The notes under the pieces: generated by a model
Databases searched by the model: none
Seen by the model: only the letters and a program-made list of their open reading frames with translations
What the model was told of the DNA's origin: nothing
Translations under genes and position numbers: made by a program
Part shown: positions 23,810 to 35,640 of the stretch, one piece after another
Layout of the letters: every line of letters begins with the position of its first letter
Numbering within the stretch: position 1 is the stretch's first letter
NCBI GenBank assembly: GCA_037447655.1
Contig: JBBHKE010000276.1
Span: 258,798 to 311,516, forward strand
From: Zygnema cylindricum
Lineage: Eukaryota; Streptophyta; Zygnematophyceae; Zygnematales; Zygnemataceae
DNA length: 52,719 nucleotides
Direction of reading: 5' to 3'

Positions 23810-25039
23810 TGAAATTCTATGGGCTCCATTGCCCACAGAATTCGCAGATGCAAAAGAAGCTAATTTAGATAGTGCCGACTCCAAGTTGATATAAACCCAA
23901 ATAAATGATCCCTTGACAATAAGAACCCCAATATACCTTCACCCCTGTGAAGAGAAGACCTTCTGTGTGCTCAGTTCCACCACAAAATGCATAGCTTCAA
24001 TATGTGTTTGGACAATATTCCCCACTTTGACTTTCCCATTGAATAAGTGCCACTCTGGCACGCAAAGACTCTGACCGACTACACCCCTGTGTAGCTTGGA
24101 CTCCCCTGAGTCCGCAGCAAAAAGAATCACTGAATTTGCTCACCCGAGCATTAAGTTATGGCTGGTCAAAGATGACCTTTATAGTTACAAGCTCTCTTAG
24201 AGAGAGAGGTACCTAAATATTACTAAGTCTCGGTCTGCCTACTCACGACTACCTACTACTAAACCCTAGTCCGATAGGAACACATTATAGTACAAGAAGG
24301 TACAATGGGCGAAGTATTTATTGTACGACCATTGTACGATAAGGTCTACAAGGTGACACCTGTCAAATCGGAAGCCATGGTTCTTCCTCCCATCTTCTCC
24401 GGTATCAAATAATATGGCGCCACGTGGCACCACGTGACGCTATCTCCGTATGCCGCCAAAAGCTCACTTCGCGCGGCGATTATAATACCGGCCGTCCGAT
24501 CAAAACATATTTTACAAGGTTGAGATTCGCGTACATGCAGGAATTGCTCCTTTTGGTTAGTCTGCTGTTAATTAGCTGTTGCGTTAATGTTTATATATTT
24601 ATGAAACCCGTCACGTGTATCGTTTTGATAACGCCTTATTGGTAAAGGCTTATCCTACAAATATAACCACAGACCATGGTTCAAATCTGGTCTAGAGCAG
24701 ATTTTGGTTATTTGTTAGTTTGTTAGAACTCTCTTGTTGTCCATTTATAAGTAACTATTGTACCCTGTTATCGTTTACTCTAAGCCATAGGCTAAAGCTA
24801 ACGTCTAATATAGGATGTAGGTACCAGGATCAAGTCCTGGAACCGTCACAACCATTTTGGTACAAACTACGAATTAGCCTATCCTCTTTAGACAGCCGTG
24901 GCTCTAGCTCTCTCTCTGGTCTTCAGTGACTGCAACAAGTATGGGGACCGGAGAGAGTTGAGCGAGAAGCAGGTTGCCTTTGCTGACTTACTCTATTTAA
25001 TTTTCTAATACAGACCTAGAAAATACATAAATTTCAACA
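23810..25039 (-). repeat. 3' LTR of copia C
   Basis: Nearly identical to 27040-28275. B box GGATCAAGTCC at 24827-24837; CCACGTGGCACCACGTG block at about 24420. It ends TTTCAACA next to the polypurine tract. Confidence 0.9.
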
Positions 25040-25068
25040 CTCCCCTTATTTTCTAGTCTACTTTCTTT

Positions 25069-25775
25069 TCAACTCCCACTAAAAATATATATATAATATT
25101 TTTTTTTTCTTCTTTTCTTTTTCCTCTTTCTTTTCTCCTCATAAAACTTTAAGTGAATATTCTCGTATTTTAAAAGGTCCATTAGATTAGCTGAAATAAA
25201 CATTCCATCTTGCTGATCACATATTTTATGAAGCATACAATTTCCCATAAATCCAAGCAAAGATTTTATCCCACTCATCTCTTTTCCATCCACACAGAAT
25301 CTGATTTCCCTCTTGCAATTCAAAAAACCAGCCCCATCCCCAATCTGCGACACACACCCAGATGCCAACCCTTTTACAGGCACACCACCATAAATGCCAT
25401 CACTCCCGTTAGTGATGTCAAAACCATTACCCCCTATATTTATCCTTATATCAAGAGTCCCCACTAAGTTCCTCATAAAATCTACATCTTCCAAGCTCAT
25501 ATTTTTATCCATGATACTCACCCCATTTTCTGAACTTTCCTCACTCTCTCCCATGGAATTCTTTCCACTATCACTTTCTATAATGATTCCCAAAGAGTAT
25601 TTCTCCTCCCCTAAGCTTTTCATTAAATATTTCTTTTCTCCACTATCATTTAAAACCCCCTCTAGTTTTACTTCTCCCTTTTCCTCCAAATCCGTTGAAG
25701 TCTCCCTTTCCAACCAGTTTTTTGTTTCCCAAAAATTTATAGAATTATCCTTATTATTTTTATTTTTCCCTTATT
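25069..25775 (-). pseudogene. Degenerate RT/RNase H-like frame of copia C
   Basis: An open frame of more than 214 codons with no ATG near its start. It is collinear with the RT-RNase H of D but highly substituted and shortened: E-K-Y-S-L-G-I matches A-K-Y-I-L-G-I, L-V-G-T-L-D-I-R-I-N-I-G-G matches L-I-G-T-R-N-L-W-L-H-L-G-G, and I-K-S-L-L-G-F matches V-K-S-L-L-G-E. The RNase H metal-binding residues are mostly lost. The frame stayed open despite losing catalytic identity, which is curious. The C-terminus is K/R-rich. Confidence 0.6.
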
Positions 25776-25808
25776 CATTTATGTATCCTAGATCTGACTT
25801 TCTCATTT

Positions 25809-27059
25809 CTAACTCATACTTTCACACTCCTTGACATCCTCATCATTTCTAACTCCCTCAAGTACCTCCCTTCCCTTTACTTCCCTTATACCTCCAAAAG
25901 CACATCGTTGATTTCGTGTAATTTCTGTGTACTTCTCTCTCTTCTCCATTTTACCGATGTGAAGAAGCTCCAAAATTTCTTCATCCTCTTTCTCCTCTTC
26001 CCCTTCTTCCTCCTCTTTCACATTCCAACTTCGAAGTTCTTCCAAACAAGGACACTCCTCTATATAGTGACCCGGTTCTCTACAAAAGAAGCAAACACCC
26101 TTTTTCAAAGCTCCCCTTTCTTTTCCTCTCCCTCTCTTTCCACCAAAGTTCCGATAAGGTTTGCCTTCGTCTTTCTTCCTCTCATCACGCTTCCGCTCGT
26201 CATCGCCGTTCCTCTCATCACGCTTCCGCCAATCACCACCAGCTGTAAATGCAGTTACCCTCTCACTTCCCCTACGAAGCTCCAAAGTGCTTTCCCTCAC
26301 AAGAATTATCCCCATGGTAAAGCTCCAAGTCCATGAAGAGCCATCCATTGCCTGCATACGATTAATGATGTTTTCGTACTCATCTGGGAGTTTCATGAGT
26401 AGTGTATTGATCTTTCTCTCCTCAGATTCTACATACCCCGCACTAGCAAGCTCAACATATAACGCAGCAATATCATTGCAAAACTCTATAATGTTACCGC
26501 CTTTATAAACATAGGCCTCTATTTCCTGTTATACTAACTGCTGCCTCTGAATAGTCTCACTCTTATAAATCTGCCTTAGTGTTTTCCATATTTCCGAAGA
26601 CTTGGTAAGACTTAAATGAGTGATAGCTATGGACTTAGACACATATCTAAGTATAAGATGTTTTGCTATAGTGTTTTTATACTCCCAAATTTTACTATCA
26701 TTTTCTTGAGTTATACTTATAACCCCTCTAAGTGAAGATGTGGCGGAGAGCATAGCTCCCCTCACCATAAGTGTCCCTTTATCCTTCTCCCCTTTTCCCC
26801 CTTCCATCACAATATTTTTCCCTTCACCTTTCGTTGCATTTGAACTCCGGTTGATATTCTGGACAGCCTCAGATGGTTCTCCACAGTAAGCTCCTCCAAA
26901 GCCAGGTGGCGGACATCTCACTTGTCCCAAAACAATTCCCCATAAGTGCTTCTCGAAAAGCAATCCCTCCATAATAAACTCCCAATAAGTGAAGTCTGTT
27001 CCATCGAACATAGGCACCCTAGATGGTGGGCCCATAACTTGAAATTCTATGGGCTCCAT
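25809..27059 (-). pseudogene. Gag of copia C, single stop codon
   Basis: From the ATG at 27059 the frame runs 417 codons and is broken only by one TAA at 26531-26529. V-M-G-P-P lies at residues 8-12 and F-D-G-T-D-F-T-Y-W-E follows. A-K-H-L-I-L-R-Y and L-M-K-L-P-D-E-Y mark the gag core. A zinc knuckle C-F-F-C-R-E-P-G-H-Y-I-E-E-C is encoded at about 26055-26100, and an acidic E/K-rich tail follows. Near-intact gag on young LTRs suggests the source copy made Gag. The TAA may be a recent inactivating change. Confidence 0.8.
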
Positions 27060-28275
27060 TGCCCACAGAATTCGCAGATCCAAAAGAAGCTAATCTAGAT
27101 AGTGCCGACTCCAAGTTGATATAAACCCAAAAAAATGATCCCTTGACAATAAAAACCCCAATATACCTTCACCCCTGTGAAGAGAAGACCTTCTGTGTGC
27201 TCAGTTCCACCACAAAATGCATAGCTTCAATATGTGTTTGGACAATATTCCCCACTTTGACTTTCCCATTGAATAAGTGCCACCCTGGAACGCAAAGACT
27301 CTGACCGACTACACCCTTGTATAGCTTGGACTCCCCTGAGTCTGCAGCAAAAAGAATCACTGAATTTGCTCACCCGAGCATTAAGTTATGGCTGGTCAAA
27401 GATGACCTTTATAGTTACAAGCTCTCTTAGAGAGAGAGGTACCTAAATATTACTAAGTCTCGGTCTGCCTACTCACGACTACCTACTACTAAACCCTAGT
27501 CCAATAGGAACACATTATAGTACAAGAAGGTACAATGGGCGAAGTATTTATTGTACGACCATTGTACGATAAGGTCTACAAGGTGACACCTGTCAAATCG
27601 GAAGCCATGGTTCTTCCTCCCATCTTCTCCGGTATCAAATTATATGGCGCCACGTGGCACCGCGTGACGCTATCTCCGTATGCCGCCAAAAGCTCACTTC
27701 GCGCGGCGATTATAATACCGGCCGTCCGATCAAAACATATTTTACAAGGTTCAGATTCGCGTACATGCAGGAATTGCTCCTTTTGGTTAGTCTGCTGTTA
27801 ATTAGCTGTTGCGTTAATGTTTATATATTTATGAAACCCGTCACGTGTATCGTTTTGATAACGCCTTATTGGTAAAGGCTTATCCTACAAATATAACCAC
27901 AGACCATGGTTCAAATCTGGTCTAGAGCAGATTTTGGTTATTTGTTAGTTTGTTAGAACTCTCTTGTTGTCCATTTATAAATACCTATTGTACCCTATAT
28001 ATGACATCGTTTACTCTAAGCCATAGGCTAAAGCTAACGTCTAATATAGGATGTAGGTACCAGGATCAAGTCCTGGAACCGTCACAACCATTTTGGTACA
28101 AACTACGAATTAGCCTATCCTCTTTAGACAGCCGTGGCTCTAGCTCTCTCTCTGGTCTTCAGTGACTGCAACAAGTATGGGGACCGGAGAGAGTTGAGCG
28201 AGAAGCAGGTTGCCTTTGCTGACTTACTCTATTTAATTTTCTAATACAGACCTAGAAAATACATAAATTTCAACA
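27040..28275 (-). repeat. 5' LTR of copia C
   Basis: On the minus strand it runs TGTTGAAATTTATGTATTTTC ... ATAGAATTTCA. The gag ATG (27059) lies 20 nt inside it. The antisense tRNA-like module has its B box GGATCAAGTCC at 28063-28073. Confidence 0.9.
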
Positions 28276-29173
28276 ATAGATACCTAAGCAGGCAAACAAG
28301 CAATCTGATTGCACCCCTGTGCAGTATGCACTCCCCTGAGTCCGCAGCAAAAGAAATCACTAAAAACGCCCACCCAGGCGATTTGATTTTAAGTAGCAAA
28401 GATGCCAAAATAAATTCAAGGTTATTGGGAGAGAGGCGCCAACCACCTAAATCTCCTAAGTCCTAAACCCCTCTCACAACCCGTATCTACTGATGTACGA
28501 ACCAATCAGGCAACTGTAAAGTACAGAAAGGTACTGTGGCCGGTGTACTTTCTTTACGGTCTATGTACGATTGGGCCATTGAGTGGACCCTTGTCTCTTT
28601 AAGACTTGTCCTCATGCTCTTAGGGATTTCCGCTTTCCAATGTTATCTTGCCACGTGGCGCAAAGTTATGTCATGCCTGAAAACATCGAAAGCGCCCATT
28701 CTAGGATATTAGTGATGATGCGCCGTTGGATCCAAAACGGCTTTGAATACTAGCTGTTGACAAACAATGTCCGGTAAATTTGTTCCGTGCGGTTTCACGT
28801 TGGCACTATAATCCGATTTGTTTTTATGTTACTTATCCGTAATTTCGTAAATCGAATTAGTGAACTATGACATATTTAAATACTTTTTATACCCCATGTT
28901 CTCTAACGCAGTTCAACGATAGACCGGCTAAGGCTGACAGCTACGCCTCGCCCTGCTGGTCGGAGGTTCGAGTCTTGCCGGACTCAACCTCTTTGGTAGA
29001 AGTGACTTATATCACCTCTTCTGACCAGCCTAAGGAGCCAAGGCAGCCATGGCTCCACCACCCTTTCTATCCTTCAGTGACTACGACAAGTATTGGGGAT
29101 AGAGGGGAGGGGTGGAGGCAAACTGCCTACGCTTTTCTTTCCTATTTCCACTAAGCTATTCACAACTAGTAAA
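28276..29173 (-). repeat. Main block of 3' LTR of copia E
   Basis: It shares the family's LTR blocks (CACCCCTGTG, ACTCCCCTGAGTC, TCTACTGATGTACGAACCAATCA, CCACGTGGC) but is clearly diverged from D. It contains the tRNA-like module with B box GAGGTTCGAGTC at 28963-28974, then the CAGTGACTACGACAAGT body (about 29083). Flanked by C at the low end and D at the high end. Confidence 0.7.
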
Positions 29174-30227
29174 TGAAACTCTGAGACCTCCATAAGTCGT
29201 CAGAGTGGACAGCTTCCAAGAAGCCTCTAGGATAACCCTGACCCCTTTGTGTTTCAGCAAGAGTTACAACCACTTTGGAAAACAAAAACTCTGACCACCT
29301 TCACCCCTGTGAAGGCAAGACTCCCCTGAGTCGATAGCAAAAAGAATCTCTGAATTTGCTCCTCTGTGCAGTAAGTTATGGAGGGTCAAAGTTGACCTTT
29401 TGTAAGAACCTCTCTAGGAGAGAGGGTCCTATCTACCAATTTTTCCTAAGTCCTATCTCTCTCACAAACTCTATTTACTGATGTACGGACCAAACATATT
29501 ACTCCTCTGTACACAAAAGTACAACTGCCGATGTACTTTCTATACGAATACTGTATGACATGTTCGAAATGTCGACACGTGGTATATCCGGATTCGCTCC
29601 ATTAATCCATGGAGACACCGCAATCCAATGTCTTTCTGCCACGTGTCATCTGATGTGGCGATGACCACAAATCGCCGAAATCCTCTTCCGCAATCTCGCT
29701 GTTAATTCCGGCCGTCCGATTAAATTCACATTTAATAGTAGCCGTAATAAATACATGCGCGATATTCGTTTCATTAAATAAATAAATGCGCGGTATTGGT
29801 TTCTTATCGGTACCGTAATCCGTACTTTTACATTACTGGATCTATGTATTCTGTAAACAATTAGAGTTAAATGAATTATCCTACCTGATAATGTTTAATT
29901 AATTATCAAACCATATAGTACGTAGCACTAGTCATAGACTTAACGGCAAAGGCTACCGACTACCGGCTGTCTACCGGCCGGTAGGTACCAAGATCAAATC
30001 TTGTGGCAGGCACATACCTTTTAGTAAATAAACCCCTAACTAATATATATTTCCCGTAAACCTCTGGATAGCCTAGGTAGCCATGGCTCTAGCTCCCTCT
30101 CCAATATCTCAGTGACTGCGACAAGTTTGAGAGTTGGAGAGAGAAGTTAGAGGTAGACTGCCTCGGCTTCTTTCTATATTTCTATTTAGACCTAGAAAAT
30201 ACTTAAAATGGACCATTAATTTCTACA
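29174..30227 (-). repeat. 3' LTR of copia D
   Basis: 1054 bp, matching 34557-35609. The module's B-box region is AGATCAAATC at 29991-30000, with CAGTGACTGCGACAAGT at about 30110. Confidence 0.88.
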
Positions 30228-30240
30228 CTCCCCTTATTTT

Positions 30241-32022
30241 TTAGTCAATCTTTAATTTCAGACCACACTTCTCCTTACAGAAAATTAGCTTAGGGGAAGG
30301 CATAGGTTTGGTCATCATATATGCTACAATCTTACTATCTGGTCGGTATTCTAAACTGATTATTTTGTTTTCTACTTTCTCTCTAATAAAGCTGCGTTTG
30401 ATGTCCATGTGTTTGGCTTTAAAATGATGTTTAGGATTGGCAGAAATAGCGATTGCTGCCTGATTATAACAAAAAAATTTTTGCACACCACTCTTAAGGT
30501 GACCAAGCTCACCAAGCAAAGACTTGACCCACATCAATTCTTTTACAGCCGAGCAACATGCCATATACTCAGCCTCCATGGTGGACTGAGCAATAACCTT
30601 TTGCTGTTTGGTACTCCAACAGCAAGCCCCATCACCCACATATAATACATATCCAGAAGTACATCTCCTCATCGGAGCATCACCATAACTGGCATCACTC
30701 CAAGTAGCGATGTCAGTATTCTCCCCACCCAAATGCAACCATAGATTCCTAGTTCCTATCAAATATCTAAGGATTCTCTTAGCTGCCTCCCAATCCCTCT
30801 TAGTGGGAGTATTTAGACTTCTACTCAGCACTTCTACAGCTGTAGCTAAATGCGACCGGGTAGAATTCATAAAATAGATTAGACTTCCCACTACTTGCCT
30901 GTAAGGAATAGTCTGCATGAACTTCTGTTCTTCAGGAGGTGATTCCTCGTCTAAGACTATGACTCCTTCCTCACTCCCTTTACTTCCCTTCTTCAACTCC
31001 ATTAGAGTTGTACAACTATTAGCTTTATCCATTTGAAATTTTTCAAGCATGTTCCTTATTGCTTCCTTTTGAGTCAATCTTATAATTTTTCTTTTTCGGT
31101 CTCTCTCTACTTGAATTCCCAAAATATATTTTGCTTCCCCCATATCCTTCATTTCAAATCTCCCGTTAAGATCGGTTTTCAGTTTATTAATTTTTTCCAT
31201 TGATTTACTTAAAACAAACAAATCATCAACATAAATTGCAATAAATATAATACCTTCCTCATCTTCAAAAACATAGATTGAGTGATCTGAGTTGATCCTG
31301 TTATATCCTAGACTGGTAAGAAACTCATCAAGTTTCTTATTCCACTGTGAAGGCGTCTGTTTCAAACCGTAAAGGGATTTAATCAGCCGTCATACCTTAC
31401 TCTCATCTCCTTCCTCCACAAATCCTTCGGGTTGTTGCATGGAGATCTCCTCTTCCAATCCTCAATTCAAAAAGGCTGTCTTGATGTCCATCAGGTTTAC
31501 CTCCATGTCTTCTAGTGCTGCTAGACTGAGAAGTATGCGAACGGAGGGAAATCTGACCACCGGGGCAAAGGTTTCCTCGTAGTCGATTCCTTCTTTCTGT
31601 GTAAATCCTTTTACCACTAATCGGGCTTTCTAACGGTCAATGGTGTTATCCGGGTTAAGTTTTAATTTGAAAACCTTCTTACAACCGATTGGTTTTCAAT
31701 TAGGTGGACAATCCACCAGCTCCCAAGTATCGGCTGCCATAATTGAGGCCATCTCCTCATTGATGGCTGTCTTCCACTGATTTCTTTCTGGGCAAGTCAT
31801 CGCCTCTCCATAAGTTTGAGGTTCATCTTGATGAGATAGTTTTCTAACCTTGTTATTAACCTGTTTTTCCTGCAATCTTTTGCTACTTCTCCTTCCCCAC
31901 TCAAAATATGTGGCCGGAATAGATGGTTCTCGTGGGTTCTTTCGAACAATCTCGGCTTCTCCCCTGTCCGTCGATTCCGAATCAGTTTCCACCACGTCTT
32001 CCGTTTTGGGTAGAGTTCTCAC
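30241..32022 (-). pseudogene. Copia D reverse transcriptase-RNase H
   Basis: Frames 32022-31696 and 31365-30241 are in the same order as in active copia. They have T-W-E-L-V-D, then (after stops) the fingers region, Y-V-D-D-L (RT catalytic site) at about 31220, A-K-Y-I-L-G-I, and the RNase H motifs D-A-S-Y, M-E-A-E-Y-M-A and M-D-I-K-R-S-F-I-R-E-K-V, ending at the stop at 30241. A handful of in-frame stops between 31696 and 31365 are the main lesions. The last 374 residues are uninterrupted. Confidence 0.9.
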
Positions 32023-32131
32023 TAGAGTTTCCGCAATCGAGTTCTTTTCGGTCTGATTTGTACCTTCAAGAATGTCATCTTCTCTAAAACATGGATAGTT
32101 AGGAAGTTTAAAGTCATCGGAATTTTTTGAC

Positions 32132-33024
32132 TCAAAATCTGATTTTTACTGACTTTGTATACTTGAAGGGATCCACGGACTTTCCTTCATCCATAACTAA
32201 TAGATGCTTTACTAAGATTATATCTTCCCTTTTAAGATCATACACTCTATAACCTTTCACATCCTCATCATATCCTAATAAGTATCCTGGTTTTCTTTTA
32301 GGATCTAGCTTCCAATTAGAGTGATCTGTATCTAGACTGAATACTTGACTGCCAAAAACCTTTAAGTGAAATATGTATGGTTTCCGACCTGTCCATCTCT
32401 CATAAGGTGTTTGATCTTTTATAGCTGAAGTAAAAACTCTATTTTTGATGTAATTAGCACAGTCCATTGCTTCGGCCCAAAACCTTTTTCCTATCTTCTT
32501 GTCCGACAACATACTTCTAGCACTATCACTTAGTGTCCTATTTGATCTTTCAGCTACCCCATCCTGTTCTGGGTTTTGTGGAACTGTCTTTTGGTGTTGG
32601 ACTCCATCTTCCCTCAAAAAATCCTCAAACTGGTTAGAAGTATACTCTCCACCATTGTCACTCCTTACTCTCTTGATTGGAGTTTCATGGAGTTTTTCGC
32701 TCAATGCTTTATATTGTCTAAAACAATCGTGAGCTTTAGACTTGTTTTTCAAAAAATACACTCAAGAATACCGAGACCAATCATCAGTGATAGTCATCAT
32801 AAATCTCTTCCCCCCGGTGAGGGCACTTTAGCCGGTCCCCAAATATCTGTGTGTACTAGATCTAGAATTTTTTCTCCCTTATAGGTGGCTGTTTTAGGAA
32901 AGGGTAATCTGTGTGTTTTACCTTGAGCACATCCACTACAATCACTTATATTATCACTCTCACTGAACTTAATCCCTTCCACCACTCCCATCTTTTTCAT
33001 CTCTCTTAACTTGTCTAGATTCAC
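32132..33024 (-). pseudogene. Copia D integrase
   Basis: The pre-integrase/zinc-binding region (C-S-G-C-A-Q-G-K-T-H-R-L-P-F) and first catalytic aspartate (H-T-D-I-W-G-P) are in 33024-32797. A C/G-run frameshift at about 32810 and a stop separate these from the rest (32761-32132): S-D-N-G-G-E-Y-T, P-E-Q-D-G-V-A-E-R-S-N-R-T (the DDE glutamate) and L-L-G-Y-D-E-D-V-K-G-Y-R-V-Y. Integrase inserts the cDNA; this copy is split. Confidence 0.85.
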
Positions 33025-33042
33025 ATGCCCAAGCCTCTTATG

Positions 33043-34576
33043 TCACATCATAATATCATGAACACCAACATAATAAAGTTTCTTCTTTCCATTACTTAAA
33101 ACCAGCCTAAACATCCCATGGCTACCTTTCTCAGCAATGAAATAGACATCCTCCTCAAAACTAGCAGTAAAGACTCCTTCCCAAGTGCTAGTAAAAAAAC
33201 ACTTATCATCTAATACGGATGTAGAGATAAGGTTTTTGTTCAGCTCCGGAATAAACAATACATCAGAGAATGTTACTATAGATGTCTTTCCTTCTACTAA
33301 CACTTTCAAATCTACCGATCCTACAAGAGTAGTGGTGACTATCGTTCCATCCCCGTACTCTATCTCTACGATGGGAATATTTCTTATCTTAGTGAACTGG
33401 TGCCTATCCTTACACATGCGCATGGAGGCACCTGAATCTACAATCCAGCCTGCTTCACCTTCCAATCCACCGTAAGCACATTTCTGCCTTCGTGGAATTT
33501 CGACCTCGTTTTTCGCCTCCAACTCCTCATCTAAAAAGAGCTCATCGTCCTCGTCCTCGGATTCCGCCTCATGTACTTGTGTCATAAGGGCCTTTTTCAT
33601 TCCTCTCGGGATACCACCTGTCTGCCCCTTCTTTAACCGAAGCTCGGTTAGCTTAGTGCACTCTGCCATATATTGCCCAGGTTTCTTACAAAAATGACAT
33701 AAACCTTTGGGAGCCCTTGGTCCGAACTCGTCGGTCTGATTTTTCTGCTCCCCCCCCCATAGTTTCCGACCAGTTTCCGGGAATCCTTGTTCCTCCAATC
33801 GGTCGCAGCTGCCAAGGCTTGCCCACTCTTTCCTCCCCTTCGGATCTCAATCGTATCCCCTCGAACGAGAATCGACCCTACCACTGAGTTCCATATCCAC
33901 CTTGAGTCCGGCAAGTCCTGCACAAGGTTGACTATGTTCTCCAACTCATCGGGTAACTTCATCAGTAAACAATTAACCTTTTCTTTTTCACTAAAAACTT
34001 ATCCCGCACTCTATAGCTCCATGAAGAGTGTAGCAAGCTCATTGCAAAAATCCAACATCTTCCCCCCTTTGTATAGATACTCCTTAACTTTCTGATCAGC
34101 GAACTGTTGTTGCTGAATTCTACCTCTTCGGTACATCTCTTTGAGAGGCATCAAAAGATCGGATGCCTTTTCTACATCCTTGAGTGAGATGGCGTAGGAT
34201 AAAGTGCTTTGCTGCCATATTGTTGAAGTCCCAGGTTTCAGTATCATTCTCCTCGTTCCTCGGAATAGGTGACATGAATGCCGAACCAGTTGTTATAGGT
34301 GTGGTCGCCTCTTTCTCCTTTCCTTTGTCCACCACCTCTCATTCTTTTGTTTCCTCCGTTGAAGGTGGATCCTCTTTCCTGGTGAATCTGCTTCCTCCAA
34401 ACCCTGGAGGAATTCCAAGACTTGATGGACGCCCCAACCGTCCACTCACTATCCCCCAAAACCTTTTTTTCGCATAGAGATCCTATCATCATACTTTCCC
34501 AGTATATGAAGCCAGTTCCATTAAAGATGGGTACCCTAAAGGGTGGGCCCATAACTTGAAACTCTGAGACCTCCAT
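33043..34576 (-). pseudogene. Copia D gag, zinc knuckle and protease
   Basis: The gag starts at the ATG at 34576 (V-M-G-P-P, then F-N-G-T-G-F-I-Y-W-E-S-M-M). It shifts frame near the T-run at about 34470 and again near 34200 and 33760 (a C-run). The last frame (33798-33043) has a zinc knuckle in which the histidine is replaced by glutamine (C-H-F-C-K-K-P-G-Q-Y-M-A-E-C; element B keeps H), then the protease site I-V-D-S-G-A-S-M and V-L-F-I-P-E-L-N-K-N-L-I-S-T. Defective, but all parts are present in order. Confidence 0.85.
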
Positions 34577-35609
34577 AAGTCCTCAGAGTGGACAGCTTCC
34601 AAAAAGCCTTTAAGATAACCCTGACCCCATTGTGTTTCAGCAAGAATTATTGCCACCTTGGCAAACAAAAACTATGACCACCTTCACCCCTATGAAGGGA
34701 AGACTCCCGTGAGTCGATAGCAGAAACAATCTTTGAATTTGCTCCCCTGAGCAGTAAGTTATGGAGGGTCAAAGTTGACCTTTTGTGCAAAAGCTCTCTG
34801 GGAGAGAGGGTCCTATCTACCATTTTTTCCTAAGTCCTATCTCTCTCACAAACTCTATTTACTGATGTACGGACCAATCATATTACTCCTCCGTACACAA
34901 AAGTACAACAACCGGTGTACTTTCTGTACGAATTTTGTACAACATGTCCGAAATGTCGACACGTGGTATATCCGGATTCGCTCCATTAATCCCCGGAGAT
35001 GCCGCGATCCAATGTATTTCTGCCACGCGTCATCCGATGTGGCGATGACCACAAACGGCCAAAATCCTCTTCCGCGATCTTGGCATTCATTCCGGCCGTC
35101 TGATTAAATGCATATTTAATCGTAGCCGTAATAAATACCTGCGCGGTATTCGTTTCGCTATCGAAACAAATGAGCGGTACTTGTTCCTTGTCCGTACCTT
35201 TAATCCGTACTTTTACATAACTGGATCTATGTATCCCGTACGCAGTTGTAGTTAAATGATTTATCCAACGTAATTATATATAAATAATTATCAAACCCTG
35301 TACTATGTATCGCTGGATTTAGACTTAACGGTTAGGACAACCGGCTACCGACTATCTACCATTCTGTAGGTACCAGGATCAAATCCACTCCATTCCTTTT
35401 AGTAAATAAACCGGTAAATAAACTAATCTATTTTCTGTAAATCTCTGGATAGCCTAGGCAGCCATGGCTCTAGCTTCCACTCCAACTTCCCAGTGAATGC
35501 GACAAGTGTGGGAGTTGGAGAGAGAAGTTACAGATAGAGTGCCTCGGCTTCTTTCTGTATTTTAATTTAGATCTAGAAAATACTTAAAAAGGAACCATTA
35601 ATTTCTACA
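34557..35609 (-). repeat. 5' LTR of copia D
   Basis: 1053 bp; minus-strand ends TGTAGAAATTAATGG ... CAGAGTTTCA. The gag ATG (34576) is 20 nt inside it. Antisense tRNA-like module with AGGATCAAATCC at 35374-35385, followed by CAGTGAATGCGACAAGT. Confidence 0.88.
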
Positions 35610-35640
35610 GAAAATACCTTATAAATCTAATAATTCAACA

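Larger units (their letters stand above)
23810..28275 (-). mobile_element. Copia element C, young internally deleted element
   Basis: Complete structure on the minus strand: 5' LTR 27040-28275 (1236 bp), PBS at 27039-27025, gag, a short degenerate RT/RNase H-like frame, PPT (complement of CTCCCCTTATTTTCTAG at 25040) and 3' LTR 23810-25039 (1230 bp). The LTRs differ at only about 20 sites by eye, with one small indel. Flanking pentamers ATAAA / ATAGA are a likely target-site duplication with one change. The 2.0-kb interior lacks integrase and most of protease and RT, so it depends on enzymes in trans. Inserted in E's LTR. Confidence 0.85.
29174..35609 (-). mobile_element. Copia element D, full-length but defective
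   Basis: Complete minus-strand copia: 5' LTR 34557-35609, PBS 34556-34542, gag, zinc knuckle, protease, integrase, RT, RNase H (order PR-INT-RT-RH, diagnostic of Ty1/copia), PPT (complement of CTCCCCTTATTTTTTAG at 30228) and 3' LTR 29174-30227. Flanks GTAAA / GAAAA are a probable target-site duplication with one change. LTR differences are common (roughly one per ten bases in places), so it is older than C. Inserted in E's 3' LTR. Confidence 0.88.

Noticed and set aside
25394-26508. Plus-strand frames rich in S/F/L
   Set aside because: Antisense shadows of element C gag and of its RT-like frame.
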